This document shows positions 46,958 to 54,057 of a DNA stretch of 54,057 nucleotides, in pieces; position 1 is the stretch's first letter; every line of letters starts with the position of its first letter. The translations under genes were made by a program, and so were the position numbers. Below the pieces are notes generated by a model that made no database searches, had not been told where the DNA came from, and saw nothing but the letters and a program-made list of their open reading frames with translations. The stretch spans positions 1 through 54,057 of the forward strand of contig JAAXHJ010000034.1 of NCBI GenBank assembly GCA_012270965.1. Direction: 5' to 3'. This DNA is from Candidatus Palauibacter poriticola (GTDB taxonomy: Bacteria; Gemmatimonadota; Gemmatimonadetes; Palauibacterales; Palauibacteraceae).

Positions 46958-48591
46958 CGGATCTCCGGGAACCCGTCCGGGGGGCGGCGGTGCCGGGTCG
47001 CCTGCTCATACGCGTACGCGAGCCGAAAGAGAACTCCCTCGTCGTACGGTCGCGTGAGAATCTGCAGTCCCGCCGGAAGCGTGCCGCGCGCGTATCCCAT
47101 CGGGACCGTGATCGCGGGCATGCCGGTGGCGGGGGCCACGCGCTGGCTGTTGTCGCCGCAATATCCCTCGTCGCCCCTGTCGATGCGGGCGGGCACGCAA
47201 AGCCACGACGGATATAGGATCGCCTCCACGCGTTCGGCATCCATCGCCTCCACGAGGTTCGCCAGGTAGGCCTGCCGGCCCTCGTTCTCCGCGTAGTCCG
47301 GGCAGGGATCGTCCCAGTCGGAGGGATGCACGTCGAGCGGCGCCCCCTCGTTCCGCCGCAACGACGCCTGCGCGTAATCGGAGTAGCGCCCATCCTCCAG
47401 TACCTCGAGGACGTCGGTCATCGGCGCGGCCGGGCCGAGCGCCCGCAGATAGACCCACATGTCGTAGCGGAAGCGGCGGCAGAACATCCCCTCCCGCGCC
47501 AGCTCCGCCGCGACGTCGAACTCGAAGGGGTCCACGATCTCGGCTCCCAGCGCCGCCAAGTCGTCGATGGCCGCTTCGAAGAGTGCGAGAATCTCTCCGT
47601 CGGTGTCCTCCCGATCCGCCAGCGCGCGCAGGACGCCGATCCTCGCGCCCCGCGCTCCGTCGGCGTCCAGGAAGGCCGTGTAGTCCTCCTCCGCGCGGCC
47701 ACGCCCCGCTTCCGTGTACGGATCGGCCGGATCGTACCCGGCCACGACGTTGAACACGCGCGCCACGTCCTCCACCGTCCGGCCCATCGGACCCGCGATG
47801 TCGCGGTCGAAGGAGAGGGGGATGACTCCATCGCGGCTCGTGAGGCCAATGGTCGAGCGGATCCCCACCAGGGCGAGGTGGGAGCTGGGCCCGCGGATCG
47901 AGTTGCCGGTGTCGCTGCCCAGCCCGATGACGCCGAACGAGGCGGCGACACCCGAGGCCGTTCCACCGCTGGATCCGGCCGGGACGCGGTCGAGCGCGTA
48001 GGCGTTGCGGGTCGTGTCGAAGGAGGAACTGACGGACTGACGCGGGCTGAACGCCCATTCCGCCATGTTCGTCTTGGCGATCACGATCGCGCCGGCCTCG
48101 CGGATCCTACGCACCATGAAGGCATCGTCGGGCGGAAAGTTGTCCGCGAGGGCGATGGACCCTCCGGTCGTGACCATGTCGTGCGTATCGAAGTTGTCCT
48201 TGACCAGCATCGGGACGCAGGAGAGCGGTCCCGTCGTTTCGCCGGCGGCCAGCGCCGCGTCGAGCCGGTCCGCGCGCTCGAGAGCCAGAGGGTTGAGCAC
48301 GGTGATCGCGTTGATCGCGTCTTCATAGGCCGCGATCCGGGCGAGATGCCGCTCCACGACCGCGCGGCAGGTCGTCCTACCATCGCCGATCGCCGCCTGC
48401 ACGTCGTCGATCGTCGCCTCCACGACTTGGAAGGCCGCGCCAGCCTCGGCGTCCGGTTCGGGATTGCACGCGACCCCCGCCATCGCGAGCGTAGCGGACA
48501 GCAACGTCGGCAGCGCGTCGCGCTTACGGCGAACTCCGTCGGCGATCCGCGAACGCCAAGGCGTCCGGGGTGCGTTGCTCCTCGGTCGCAT
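46954..48591 (-). CDS. Amidase-signature hydrolase, exported lipoprotein
   Basis: A 545-residue amidase-signature enzyme. The Ser-cisSer-Lys triad regions are present: PMLVKDNFDTHDMVTTGGS (Lys), GSSGGTASGVAA and GSDTGNSIRGPSSH (both Ser), with ATGMPAITVPMGYARGTLPAGLQIL near the end. It hydrolyses amides to acid plus ammonia. The start at 48591 places a lipoprotein-like signal (LPTLLSATLAMAGVACNPEP) correctly, so the enzyme would face the periplasm. It could complete a nitrile to amide to acid route with the nitrile hydratase 33 kb away; no operon link exists. Confidence 0.87.
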   Translation of the reverse strand: MRPRSNAPRTPWRSRIADGVRRKRDALPTLLSATLAMAGVACNPEPDAEAGAAFQVVEATIDDVQAAIGDGRTTCRAVVERHLARIAAYEDAINAITVLNPLALERADRLDAALAAGETTGPLSCVPMLVKDNFDTHDMVTTGGSIALADNFPPDDAFMVRRIREAGAIVIAKTNMAEWAFSPRQSVSSSFDTTRNAYALDRVPAGSSGGTASGVAASFGVIGLGSDTGNSIRGPSSHLALVGIRSTIGLTSRDGVIPLSFDRDIAGPMGRTVEDVARVFNVVAGYDPADPYTEAGRGRAEEDYTAFLDADGARGARIGVLRALADREDTDGEILALFEAAIDDLAALGAEIVDPFEFDVAAELAREGMFCRRFRYDMWVYLRALGPAAPMTDVLEVLEDGRYSDYAQASLRRNEGAPLDVHPSDWDDPCPDYAENEGRQAYLANLVEAMDAERVEAILYPSWLCVPARIDRGDEGYCGDNSQRVAPATGMPAITVPMGYARGTLPAGLQILTRPYDEGVLFRLAYAYEQATRHRRPPDGFPEIR

Positions 48592-48651
48592 GCGCCCAAA
48601 CTTGCCAAGCCGGGCCGTTATGCCAAGCGCCACGACCGTGAGGTGTCGCCG

Positions 48652-49866
48652 ATGGAACGCAGCATCGAGACCGCCCTCTTCACCCGTCGAGATTTTGTTC
48701 GCGCCGCCAGCGTGGGACCCGCCGCGGCTTGGCTCGCCGCCTGCGGCCGCGCGGGAGACGCCGGGTCATCGGGCGAGACGGACGCGGGCATCGGCGCCGG
48801 GGGGGAGGCGGAGCGGCCGCCAAGGTGGGTGAAGGACCCATCGCCCTTCATCCAGCGCGTCACGAACTTGGAGACGCGGCTCGAACTCATCGACGGATTC
48901 ATCACGCCGAACGAGCTGTTCTTCGTCCGAAACCATTCGCCCACGCCGACGATCGACCCGGAGGGCTACTCGCTTCGCGTGGAGGGGAACGGCGCCCAGA
49001 CCGAATTGCGGCTCGACCTGTCCACCCTCGAGTCGCTGCCGCGGCACACGATCACCGCCTATCTGGAGTGTGCCGGAAACTGGCGGGGCCTGTACCCGGA
49101 ACTCACGGGCATCCGCGCAAGCGGCGGCCAGTGGACGACCGGAGCCGTGGGGTGCGCGGAGTGGTCCGGTCCATCGCTCGCCACGGTGCTCGACCTGGCC
49201 GGTGTGCGGTCGGAAACGGTCGACGTGAACCTCGTGGGGCTGGATGGCTCCGGCTTCGAGCGCGCCATGCCGCTTGCCAAGGCGCGGGATCCCGACACCA
49301 TCATCGCGCTGCGCATGAACGGCGAGCCGCTCCCCGCCGATCACGGATTCCCGGCGAGATCCGTCGTTCCCGGATGGTCGGGGTCCAACAGCATCAAGTG
49401 GCTGGGGTCCATACAGCTCTCCACCGAGCGCGTGTGGAACCGGAACAACACGTCGTCCTACGTCCTCATCGGCGACGATTGGCCGGAAGCGGACTACGCG
49501 CCCGCCCAAGGGGGGCCGATCACGGAACTCGTGGTGAAGAGTGCGCTCGCCCTTCCGAGGCCCGCGCGGCTGGCGCCGGGACACCACGTCCTGCACGGGT
49601 TCGCGCACGCGCCGGCGGGACCCGTGTCCGCCGTCGAATGGAGTCTGGACGGGGGAGCGACTTGGTTGGAGGCCGAGATCGTGGAACCGATTCTGCCCTT
49701 GGCTTGGCAACGCTTCGAGCTCGAATGGGACGCGACCCCGGGGGCGCACACGCTGACCACGCGCGCTACGGACGCGGCGGGGAATACGCAGCCGAACGAG
49801 CCTCTAATGAACGAAAAGGGATACCTGCTGAACGTCCCACTCCCGCACCCCGTGCGGGTGGGATGA
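48652..49866 (+). CDS. Tat-exported sulfite-oxidase-type molybdoenzyme
   Basis: A 404-residue protein with a twin-arginine signal (LFTRRDFVRAASVGPAAAWLAAC). The Moco domain has the Cys ligand C140 in YLECAGNWRG, then GCAEWSGPSLATVL, the DHGFPARSVVPGWSGSNSIKWL motif and a C-terminal dimerisation domain (VEWSLDGGATWLEAEI, FELEWDATPGAHTLTTRATDAAGN). This is the sulfite oxidase/SorA arrangement, without heme. It would oxidise sulfite or a similar substrate in the periplasm. A second member of the family lies at 51367-52539. Confidence 0.9.
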   Translation: MERSIETALFTRRDFVRAASVGPAAAWLAACGRAGDAGSSGETDAGIGAGGEAERPPRWVKDPSPFIQRVTNLETRLELIDGFITPNELFFVRNHSPTPTIDPEGYSLRVEGNGAQTELRLDLSTLESLPRHTITAYLECAGNWRGLYPELTGIRASGGQWTTGAVGCAEWSGPSLATVLDLAGVRSETVDVNLVGLDGSGFERAMPLAKARDPDTIIALRMNGEPLPADHGFPARSVVPGWSGSNSIKWLGSIQLSTERVWNRNNTSSYVLIGDDWPEADYAPAQGGPITELVVKSALALPRPARLAPGHHVLHGFAHAPAGPVSAVEWSLDGGATWLEAEIVEPILPLAWQRFELEWDATPGAHTLTTRATDAAGNTQPNEPLMNEKGYLLNVPLPHPVRVG

Positions 49867-49905
49867 GCCGGCGTCGGCCGATTTCCTGACGCGCGCCGGA
49901 TCGCC

Positions 49906-50337
49906 GTGCCGTACCGGGTGCTCGCGGATCTCGTCCTCGTCGTCCACTTCCTCTTCATCGCCTTCGTCGTCGCCGGCGGGTTCGCGGCGATCCGCTGGCC
50001 GAAGGTCGCGTGGGCGCACGTGCCCTGCCTCGCGTGGGGGGCGTTGATAGAGTTCGCCGGCTGGATCTGCCCGCTCACGCCGCTGGAGGTGAGACTGCGG
50101 ATGGCGAGCGGCGAAGCCGGCTACTCCGGCGGCTTTATCGAACGCTACCTGCTGCCGCTGATCTACCCCGGTGCCTTGACCCGCGAAGTGCAGATTTGGC
50201 TCGGGGTCTCAGTGCTGGCGCTGAACGCGGTGGCGTACGGGTGGCTCCTCGCGCGCTTCCGGCGCCGGCGCCCGGCGGTGCACGAAGAGCCCGGAAGGGC
50301 GTCCCCTCCAGCCCGTTGCGACGGCCCCGGCGGTTAG
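49906..50337 (+). CDS. DUF2784 membrane protein
   Basis: A 143-residue protein with about three or four membrane helices (LADLVLVVHFLFIAFVVAGG, AHVPCLAWGALIEFAGWICPLTPLE, and a C-terminal one ending VAYGWLLARF). LEVRLRMASGEAGYSGGFIERYLLPLIYP is typical of DUF2784. The GTG at 49906 gives the family start (PYRVLADLVLVVHF). Function is unknown. It lies 39 bases after the sulfite-oxidase-like gene in the same direction. Confidence 0.85.
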   Translation: MPYRVLADLVLVVHFLFIAFVVAGGFAAIRWPKVAWAHVPCLAWGALIEFAGWICPLTPLEVRLRMASGEAGYSGGFIERYLLPLIYPGALTREVQIWLGVSVLALNAVAYGWLLARFRRRRPAVHEEPGRASPPARCDGPGG

Positions 50338-50424
50338 GACCAGAGCACGGAAGCGGGGGCGGCGGATAAACGGGGGCCGAAAGGAATGGTCCGGTCGCCG
50401 TCGTGCGGGACGAGTCCTCCCGGA

Positions 50425-50525
50425 ACTACTAGTCATTTTATAAATTACTATATAACAACGTGTTATGGGACATCCTGCTAGGTTATGTACCACTTGCGAT
50501 ATGCAGAAATGTACTGGAATACATG
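50425..50525. other. AT-rich island with palindrome between convergent genes
   Basis: About one hundred bases are close to two thirds A+T, unlike their surroundings. They contain the perfect palindrome ATAACA-ACG-TGTTAT at 50452-50466 and TATA-like tracts before it. Both neighbours end towards it, so it is not an ordinary promoter for either. No recognised mobile element is seen. Confidence 0.45.
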
Positions 50526-50595
50526 AGACCGCATCGGAAGTCGGCGGACGCTCGTTTCGGGACGCTCGACAGGGTCGACAGGTCCAAACGGGATG

Positions 50596-51363
50596 TCACC
50601 GCACCTCGACGGGCAGCCTCCTCACCACCACCACGGCCACGTCGAACTCATCAAACTCGATGAACGCCGCCAGTCCATCCGGGCCGAAGGCGTCCGGCAT
50701 CGCGGTCGTGTCGGTGGAGTAGGTGCCGACGTACTCGCCATCGGCGGTGACGACATCGATCGGTCCGTCGCTCTCCGGGTGTTCGCCGCGGCGCTGCACC
50801 CAAATGCGGCCATTCCATGAAGTGGCGAGGCTGCGGAGCACGGGCACCTCGGGGAAGTACCTCTCCTCGATCTGGAAGGATGCCCGCGTCGGAGGACCAG
50901 GATTGGGATTGGCGCCCGTCCCACCCTCGCGCACGACCATCATTCGCGTGCCTGATACCTGCCCCATGTCCGCGTCTCCGCGGCGGGCCGCCCGTCTTTC
51001 CTCGTACTCCCTCTCGACCTCGGGCGTCACGGGCTCGGGCCGGAAGGGCCGCCGGAGCCATCGAGGAGTTGGAATGCACGGTAGCCGATGTCGCTCACCA
51101 CCACGGTTCCGTCCGGCAACACCGCGAAACCGTTTGGCCGGTGGAAATCCCCCGGACCTCCTCCCGAGGAGCCGAACTCGCGCAGGAAGCCTCCGTCGGC
51201 GTCGAACGCCAAGACCCGCAGACTCCCGCCCCCGAGCAACCCGGAAGTCCCGTCGAAGACGTACAGGTTGCCGTCGGCGTCGAAGGCCACCTCGGAAACC
51301 TCGGCGAACATCTCCCAGGACTCGCCTTCGAGGACACCGACACGGAAGACCTCCTCGAACTCG
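50596..51363 (-). pseudogene. Internally deleted beta-propeller (6-bladed/NHL-like) gene
   Basis: Two minus-strand fragments in different frames. The upstream part (to about 51027) has propeller blades: [51 protein letters not shown]. The downstream part (51030 to 50596) is the typical C-terminal end of such proteins: [68 protein letters not shown]. The middle blades are missing, and the N-terminal signal peptide is absent; the frame opens right after the molybdoenzyme stop. It is a decayed exported propeller protein. Confidence 0.65.
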
Positions 51364-51366
51364 GCC

Positions 51367-52539
51367 TTAGTCGATGAGGACGGTTCGGGTGAGCTGGCCG
51401 TTGCTCTCCCAGTACGTCCGCTTGTTCACGAGCTGCGGGTCATCCGCCGCAGGCTGCACGTTGCCGTCGGCGTCGATGGCCCGCGATACAATGGCGTGCT
51501 CGCCCGGCGCGGCGTCCCAATCGATGCGCCAGAACGTCCATGTGCGGGGGTCGCCGAGGCCCTCACCCAACGTCGCCTCCCGCCACGGGCCGTCGTCGAC
51601 ACGAACCTCGACGCGAGCGATGTCGGCACCCCACGCAGCCCCATGGACTGCGTACCGGTCGCCGCTTCGGATCACCCTCGCGGGCACCGAGTTGATGTTC
51701 ACGCGGCCCACCGAAGTCTCCGTCCACACGGTGGCGCCGTCGCGCTCCTCCGCCCGCAGCGTCACGTAATCGCGAGCCATGAACTTGCCCATGAAGCGCC
51801 GGTCGCGAAGTTCGATCCGCGTCAGCCACTTCACGTTCGCCACCCCGTACCAACCGGGGGCGATGACGCGCAGCGGGAATCCGTGGGCGTTGGGGAGCGG
51901 GTCGCCGTTCACCTCGTACGCGAGGATGATGCCGGGATCCATCGCGTCCTCGAGCGACAGGCTGCGTGCGAAGTTCTGCGTCACCGTGTTACCCCGGATC
52001 TCCTCCTCTCCCTCGTCCGCGCCGAAGAAGACGACCTCGATCCCCTCCTCCCGGACGCCCGCTTCCGAAAGGACGTCCGCGAGCCGGGCCCCCGCCCAGC
52101 GTGCGTTGTGAACGCCGCCGATGAAGGAGGGACGGCCGCGGTTGCCGGCGCACTCGAGCGTGAACACGACTTCCCGGCGGGGTCGCTCCCGGAGGTCGGC
52201 GAGGCTGAGGGTGCGGGGCCGGTCGACGAGTCCCCCGATCTCGAGGCTCCAGTCGCTCTCCGCGATGACCGGCGACCCGTAGTGCCCCACGCGGAACATC
52301 CGACTGACCGGCGTGATCCAGGAATCCAGTTCCTCCCAGTTCAGGATGTTCATCCGCTCCGTCAGCCCCGGGTGTGGACGCTGAACCCACGGGACCACCG
52401 CCTCCTGATCGAATCCGGCGAGCCAGCCGCGGACGATGTCCGTGGGCAGGACCGCAAGACCGGCGGCCGCCGCGCCGCCCCGGATCAGCACCTGTCGTCG
52501 TGGAATCGGATGTCGCCCCATCCGGATACCGGATTTCAT
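51367..52539 (-). CDS. Tat-exported sulfite-oxidase-type molybdoenzyme
   Basis: A 390-residue protein starting at ATG 52539, with a twin-arginine signal (IPRRQVLIRGGAAAAGLAVL). The Moco Cys ligand is C130 in FTLECAGNRGRPS. Other marks are HNARWAGARLADVL, LPNAHGFPLRVIAPGWYGVANVKWL and the C-terminal ARVEVRVDDGPWREATL / IDWDAAPGEHAIVSRAIDADGN domain. It belongs to the sulfite oxidase family, like its neighbour 1.5 kb away, but keeps the CAGNR form of the Cys motif where the other has CAGNW. The divergent sequences suggest different substrates. No cytochrome partner gene is adjacent. Confidence 0.9.
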   Translation of the reverse strand: MKSGIRMGRHPIPRRQVLIRGGAAAAGLAVLPTDIVRGWLAGFDQEAVVPWVQRPHPGLTERMNILNWEELDSWITPVSRMFRVGHYGSPVIAESDWSLEIGGLVDRPRTLSLADLRERPRREVVFTLECAGNRGRPSFIGGVHNARWAGARLADVLSEAGVREEGIEVVFFGADEGEEEIRGNTVTQNFARSLSLEDAMDPGIILAYEVNGDPLPNAHGFPLRVIAPGWYGVANVKWLTRIELRDRRFMGKFMARDYVTLRAEERDGATVWTETSVGRVNINSVPARVIRSGDRYAVHGAAWGADIARVEVRVDDGPWREATLGEGLGDPRTWTFWRIDWDAAPGEHAIVSRAIDADGNVQPAADDPQLVNKRTYWESNGQLTRTVLID

Positions 52540-52802
52540 CTCTACCTCGCACGGAAGAGTGGTTTGCCTCCCTTGGAGTCGGCCTGCCCCCGCATCTGAG
52601 CCCCGACCGACCGCGCCGCGCAAGACCGGGTTCGATGGGACCGTGGCCTCGGGATGCCCATGACCCGCTCAGGCCACCGCCGCGTCGCCCCCCGGTGCCA
52701 CTATCGGCGCGGGCGAGTGGATCGGCCGAGCGGTTGCCTTGGTGCGGGGTCTCGGCAACCTGCCGGGAACGCGGTCGGACGCGGCGCGGGTTTTCCCTCG
52801 CC

Positions 52803-53603
52803 TCAGCGCAGGCGGCGCAGCACGTCGGCCGCTCGCGCGCGCACGTCGTCCGGGATCCACGCCATTCCCGGGTCGCCGGTCCCGCCGGCTATGCGCACAA
52901 GTCGAGCCGTCACATCGGGGTCCCGCAACTGCTCCGCCAGAATGATCGCGCCCACAAGGGCGCTGCTCCTCTCCCGGACCGAGCCGAGGCGTCCCGGTAC
53001 TCCGTCAAGATTCAGTATGGCCGCGCGCCGCATGGATCGGCGTACCGAGGGGGTGAGTCGGGACTCGAACCGCGCCGCCGCGTCGCGAAGAGCCAGCAAC
53101 GCGCCGCGAACATGGTCGGCATGGGCCTCCGCCGACACGGCGACGTCCGCGAGGTCGGAGATGACGTCGGGTCCGAAGCTCAGGAGTGCATCGCGAACGA
53201 GCGTTCCGGTGCCGAGGAGCCGCAGGAGGATGGGGACGGATGCCGGATCTCGCAACGCAACTACGTAGTGCATGAGTTCGATGACCAGTTCCGGGTGCGT
53301 ATCGGCCAAGACCGTCGCGCCGTCCATGTAGAGGTCCGCCTCGCGTGCGAGGGCGGCGATCAGACCGCTCGACACCTCCGGCGGGACCAGATACTCGTCG
53401 GGAAACCCCCACTCGATGTGCGCTGACGGATCGAGTTTGAGCGGTATGTGGGAAAGGGCCGAAGCTATCCGGTCCCGGTCGCCGCTGCGCAGGTCGCGTG
53501 CGATGTTGACGGGACTCAGCGTCTGGACGGCCTGCGCCAACGTCGAGTTCGGTGCCGCCTGCAGGGCGGAAACAAACAACAGGATCCAATGTGTCCGTCT
53601 CAT
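52803..53603 (-). CDS. Exported HEAT-repeat-like protein
   Basis: A 266-residue protein with a signal peptide (ILLFVSALQAAPNSTLAQA). The mature part is helical, with HEAT-like pairs (ELVIELMHYVVALRDPASVPILLRLLG, VRDALLSFGPDVISDLADVAV, VGAIILAEQLRDPDVTARLVRIAG). AGGAG lies upstream of the ATG. Such proteins are scaffolds; the partner is unknown. It begins seven bases after the stop of the M15-like gene, so the two probably form a transcript. Confidence 0.65.
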   Translation of the reverse strand: MRRTHWILLFVSALQAAPNSTLAQAVQTLSPVNIARDLRSGDRDRIASALSHIPLKLDPSAHIEWGFPDEYLVPPEVSSGLIAALAREADLYMDGATVLADTHPELVIELMHYVVALRDPASVPILLRLLGTGTLVRDALLSFGPDVISDLADVAVSAEAHADHVRGALLALRDAAARFESRLTPSVRRSMRRAAILNLDGVPGRLGSVRERSSALVGAIILAEQLRDPDVTARLVRIAGGTGDPGMAWIPDDVRARAADVLRRLR

Positions 53604-53610
53604 GTGTCTC

Positions 53611-54057
53611 CTACCATGCCAGATGATTGTGGTTGCCTGCGGCCGGGGAATAGTTGAAGGATTCGCGGGCCCCGTTCAAGTCGCCCCAGGTTTCTACGTC
53701 CTCCTTGAATTTGGGCGTCCAAGCACCCCGTACCCAGAAATCCGCCGCTCTGCCGTGTACGTGGAAGCTGTCGTTCCCCGACGGATTGTGAGCATTCCCC
53801 GCCGGACAGCGGTAGCCAGAGGTAAACTCAAGCGTCTGGTCCGTAACCTGCGGGAAGGCAGCCTTGAATTCCGCAAGACCGTCCAACAGGTCGGTGTCAA
53901 CGTATCCGTAACCCTCGTGCGCGCCATTCTCCGTGTCTCCATCCTGCTTGATCAGTTCCGGATTACTCTTCGAGAAAAACTTGCACGGCCAGCCGGACAT
54001 TCCGGCGCGGGCGTATTCGGCGGCCAAACCATCCCTCGCATCGCCGCAGTCCTCCGG
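53611..54057 (-). CDS. M15-like peptidase, 5' end cut by window edge
   Basis: The reading frame is open to the window edge, so only the C-terminal 148 residues are seen. SGYRCPAGNAHNPSGNDSFHVHGRAADFWV carries the zinc-binding S-x-H-x(6)-D pattern of the M15/VanY/D-Ala-D-Ala peptidase fold, and it ends NHNHLAW with a final His pair. It probably cleaves peptidoglycan stem peptides or another peptide. The start lies beyond the window; an internal TTG at 54027 is unlikely to be the true start. Confidence 0.65.
   Translation of the reverse strand, partial: PEDCGDARDGLAAEYARAGMSGWPCKFFSKSNPELIKQDGDTENGAHEGYGYVDTDLLDGLAEFKAAFPQVTDQTLEFTSGYRCPAGNAHNPSGNDSFHVHGRAADFWVRGAWTPKFKEDVETWGDLNGARESFNYSPAAGNHNHLAW

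Noticed and set aside
52540..52802. Intergenic region between the molybdoenzyme and HEAT-like genes
   Set aside because: Open frames in both directions were inspected; none has a start, signal or family. Nothing recognisable was seen.

Overview
The window is GC-rich (roughly two thirds G+C by eye) and densely coded. It reads like the chromosome of a Gemmatimonadota-type bacterium. The basis is family content: a DUF5916 outer-membrane protein, many signal-peptide- or lipobox-bearing amidohydrolases and metallohydrolases, a propeller PQQ dehydrogenase, an M16 peptidase and TIGR02206/YwaF and bPH2 membrane proteins. This assignment is inference; no rRNA or tRNA gene was recognised. Several genes overlap by GTGA, which helped choose starts.

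Layout. 0.2-10.9 kb: an exported PQQ dehydrogenase, an Ig-like lipoprotein, a beta-barrel protein, a GY-rich secreted protein, an uncharacterised exported protein, a D-2-hydroxyacid dehydrogenase, a DUF4198 protein, a 1-Cys peroxiredoxin and an MTA/SAH-deaminase-like lipoprotein with a frameshift. 10.9-14.0 kb: a two-subunit ThDP decarboxylase (sulfopyruvate decarboxylase-like) divergent from a Co-type nitrile hydratase operon (alpha, beta, accessory protein). The alpha subunit carries an apparent twin-arginine signal. 14.2-23.4 kb: a stress/toxin zone with a decayed Phd-VapC locus, a CapA-like protein, hipBA with a palindromic operator, two exported amidohydrolase-superfamily genes, and a Fic gene bracketed by near-identical repeat arrays. 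23.4-28.3 kb: a TolB-propeller/CehA protein followed by two bPH2 membrane proteins. 28.3-43.4 kb: a long minus-strand run with M16 peptidase, NagB/PIG-L fusion, YwaF-like membrane protein, LysW with a truncated LysX, an exported formamidase-like protein, DUF5916, a 987-residue helical protein with a DUF2325-like C-terminus, an SDR, endonuclease IV and an enoyl-CoA hydratase remnant. 43.5-54.1 kb: a 760-residue orphan protein with a DUF1460 peptidoglycan amidase, an exported amidase lipoprotein, two Tat-exported sulfite-oxidase-like molybdoenzymes, a DUF2784 protein, a deleted beta-propeller gene, an AT-rich island, and an edge-truncated M15-like peptidase.

How the genes may work together. A nitrile hydratase with a Tat-like leader, an exported amidase-signature lipoprotein and an exported acetamidase/formamidase could convert nitriles to amides to acids outside the cytoplasm. 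They are scattered over about 36 kb and not in one operon, so this is a hypothesis. The most unusual items are the Tat-type nitrile hydratase, the repeat-bracketed Fic cassette, the 987-residue DUF2325-like protein and the 760-residue orphan beside a cell-wall amidase. Several broken genes (Phd-VapC, LysX, beta-propeller, enoyl-CoA hydratase, MTA deaminase) suggest ongoing decay, or indel errors in G homopolymers for two of them.
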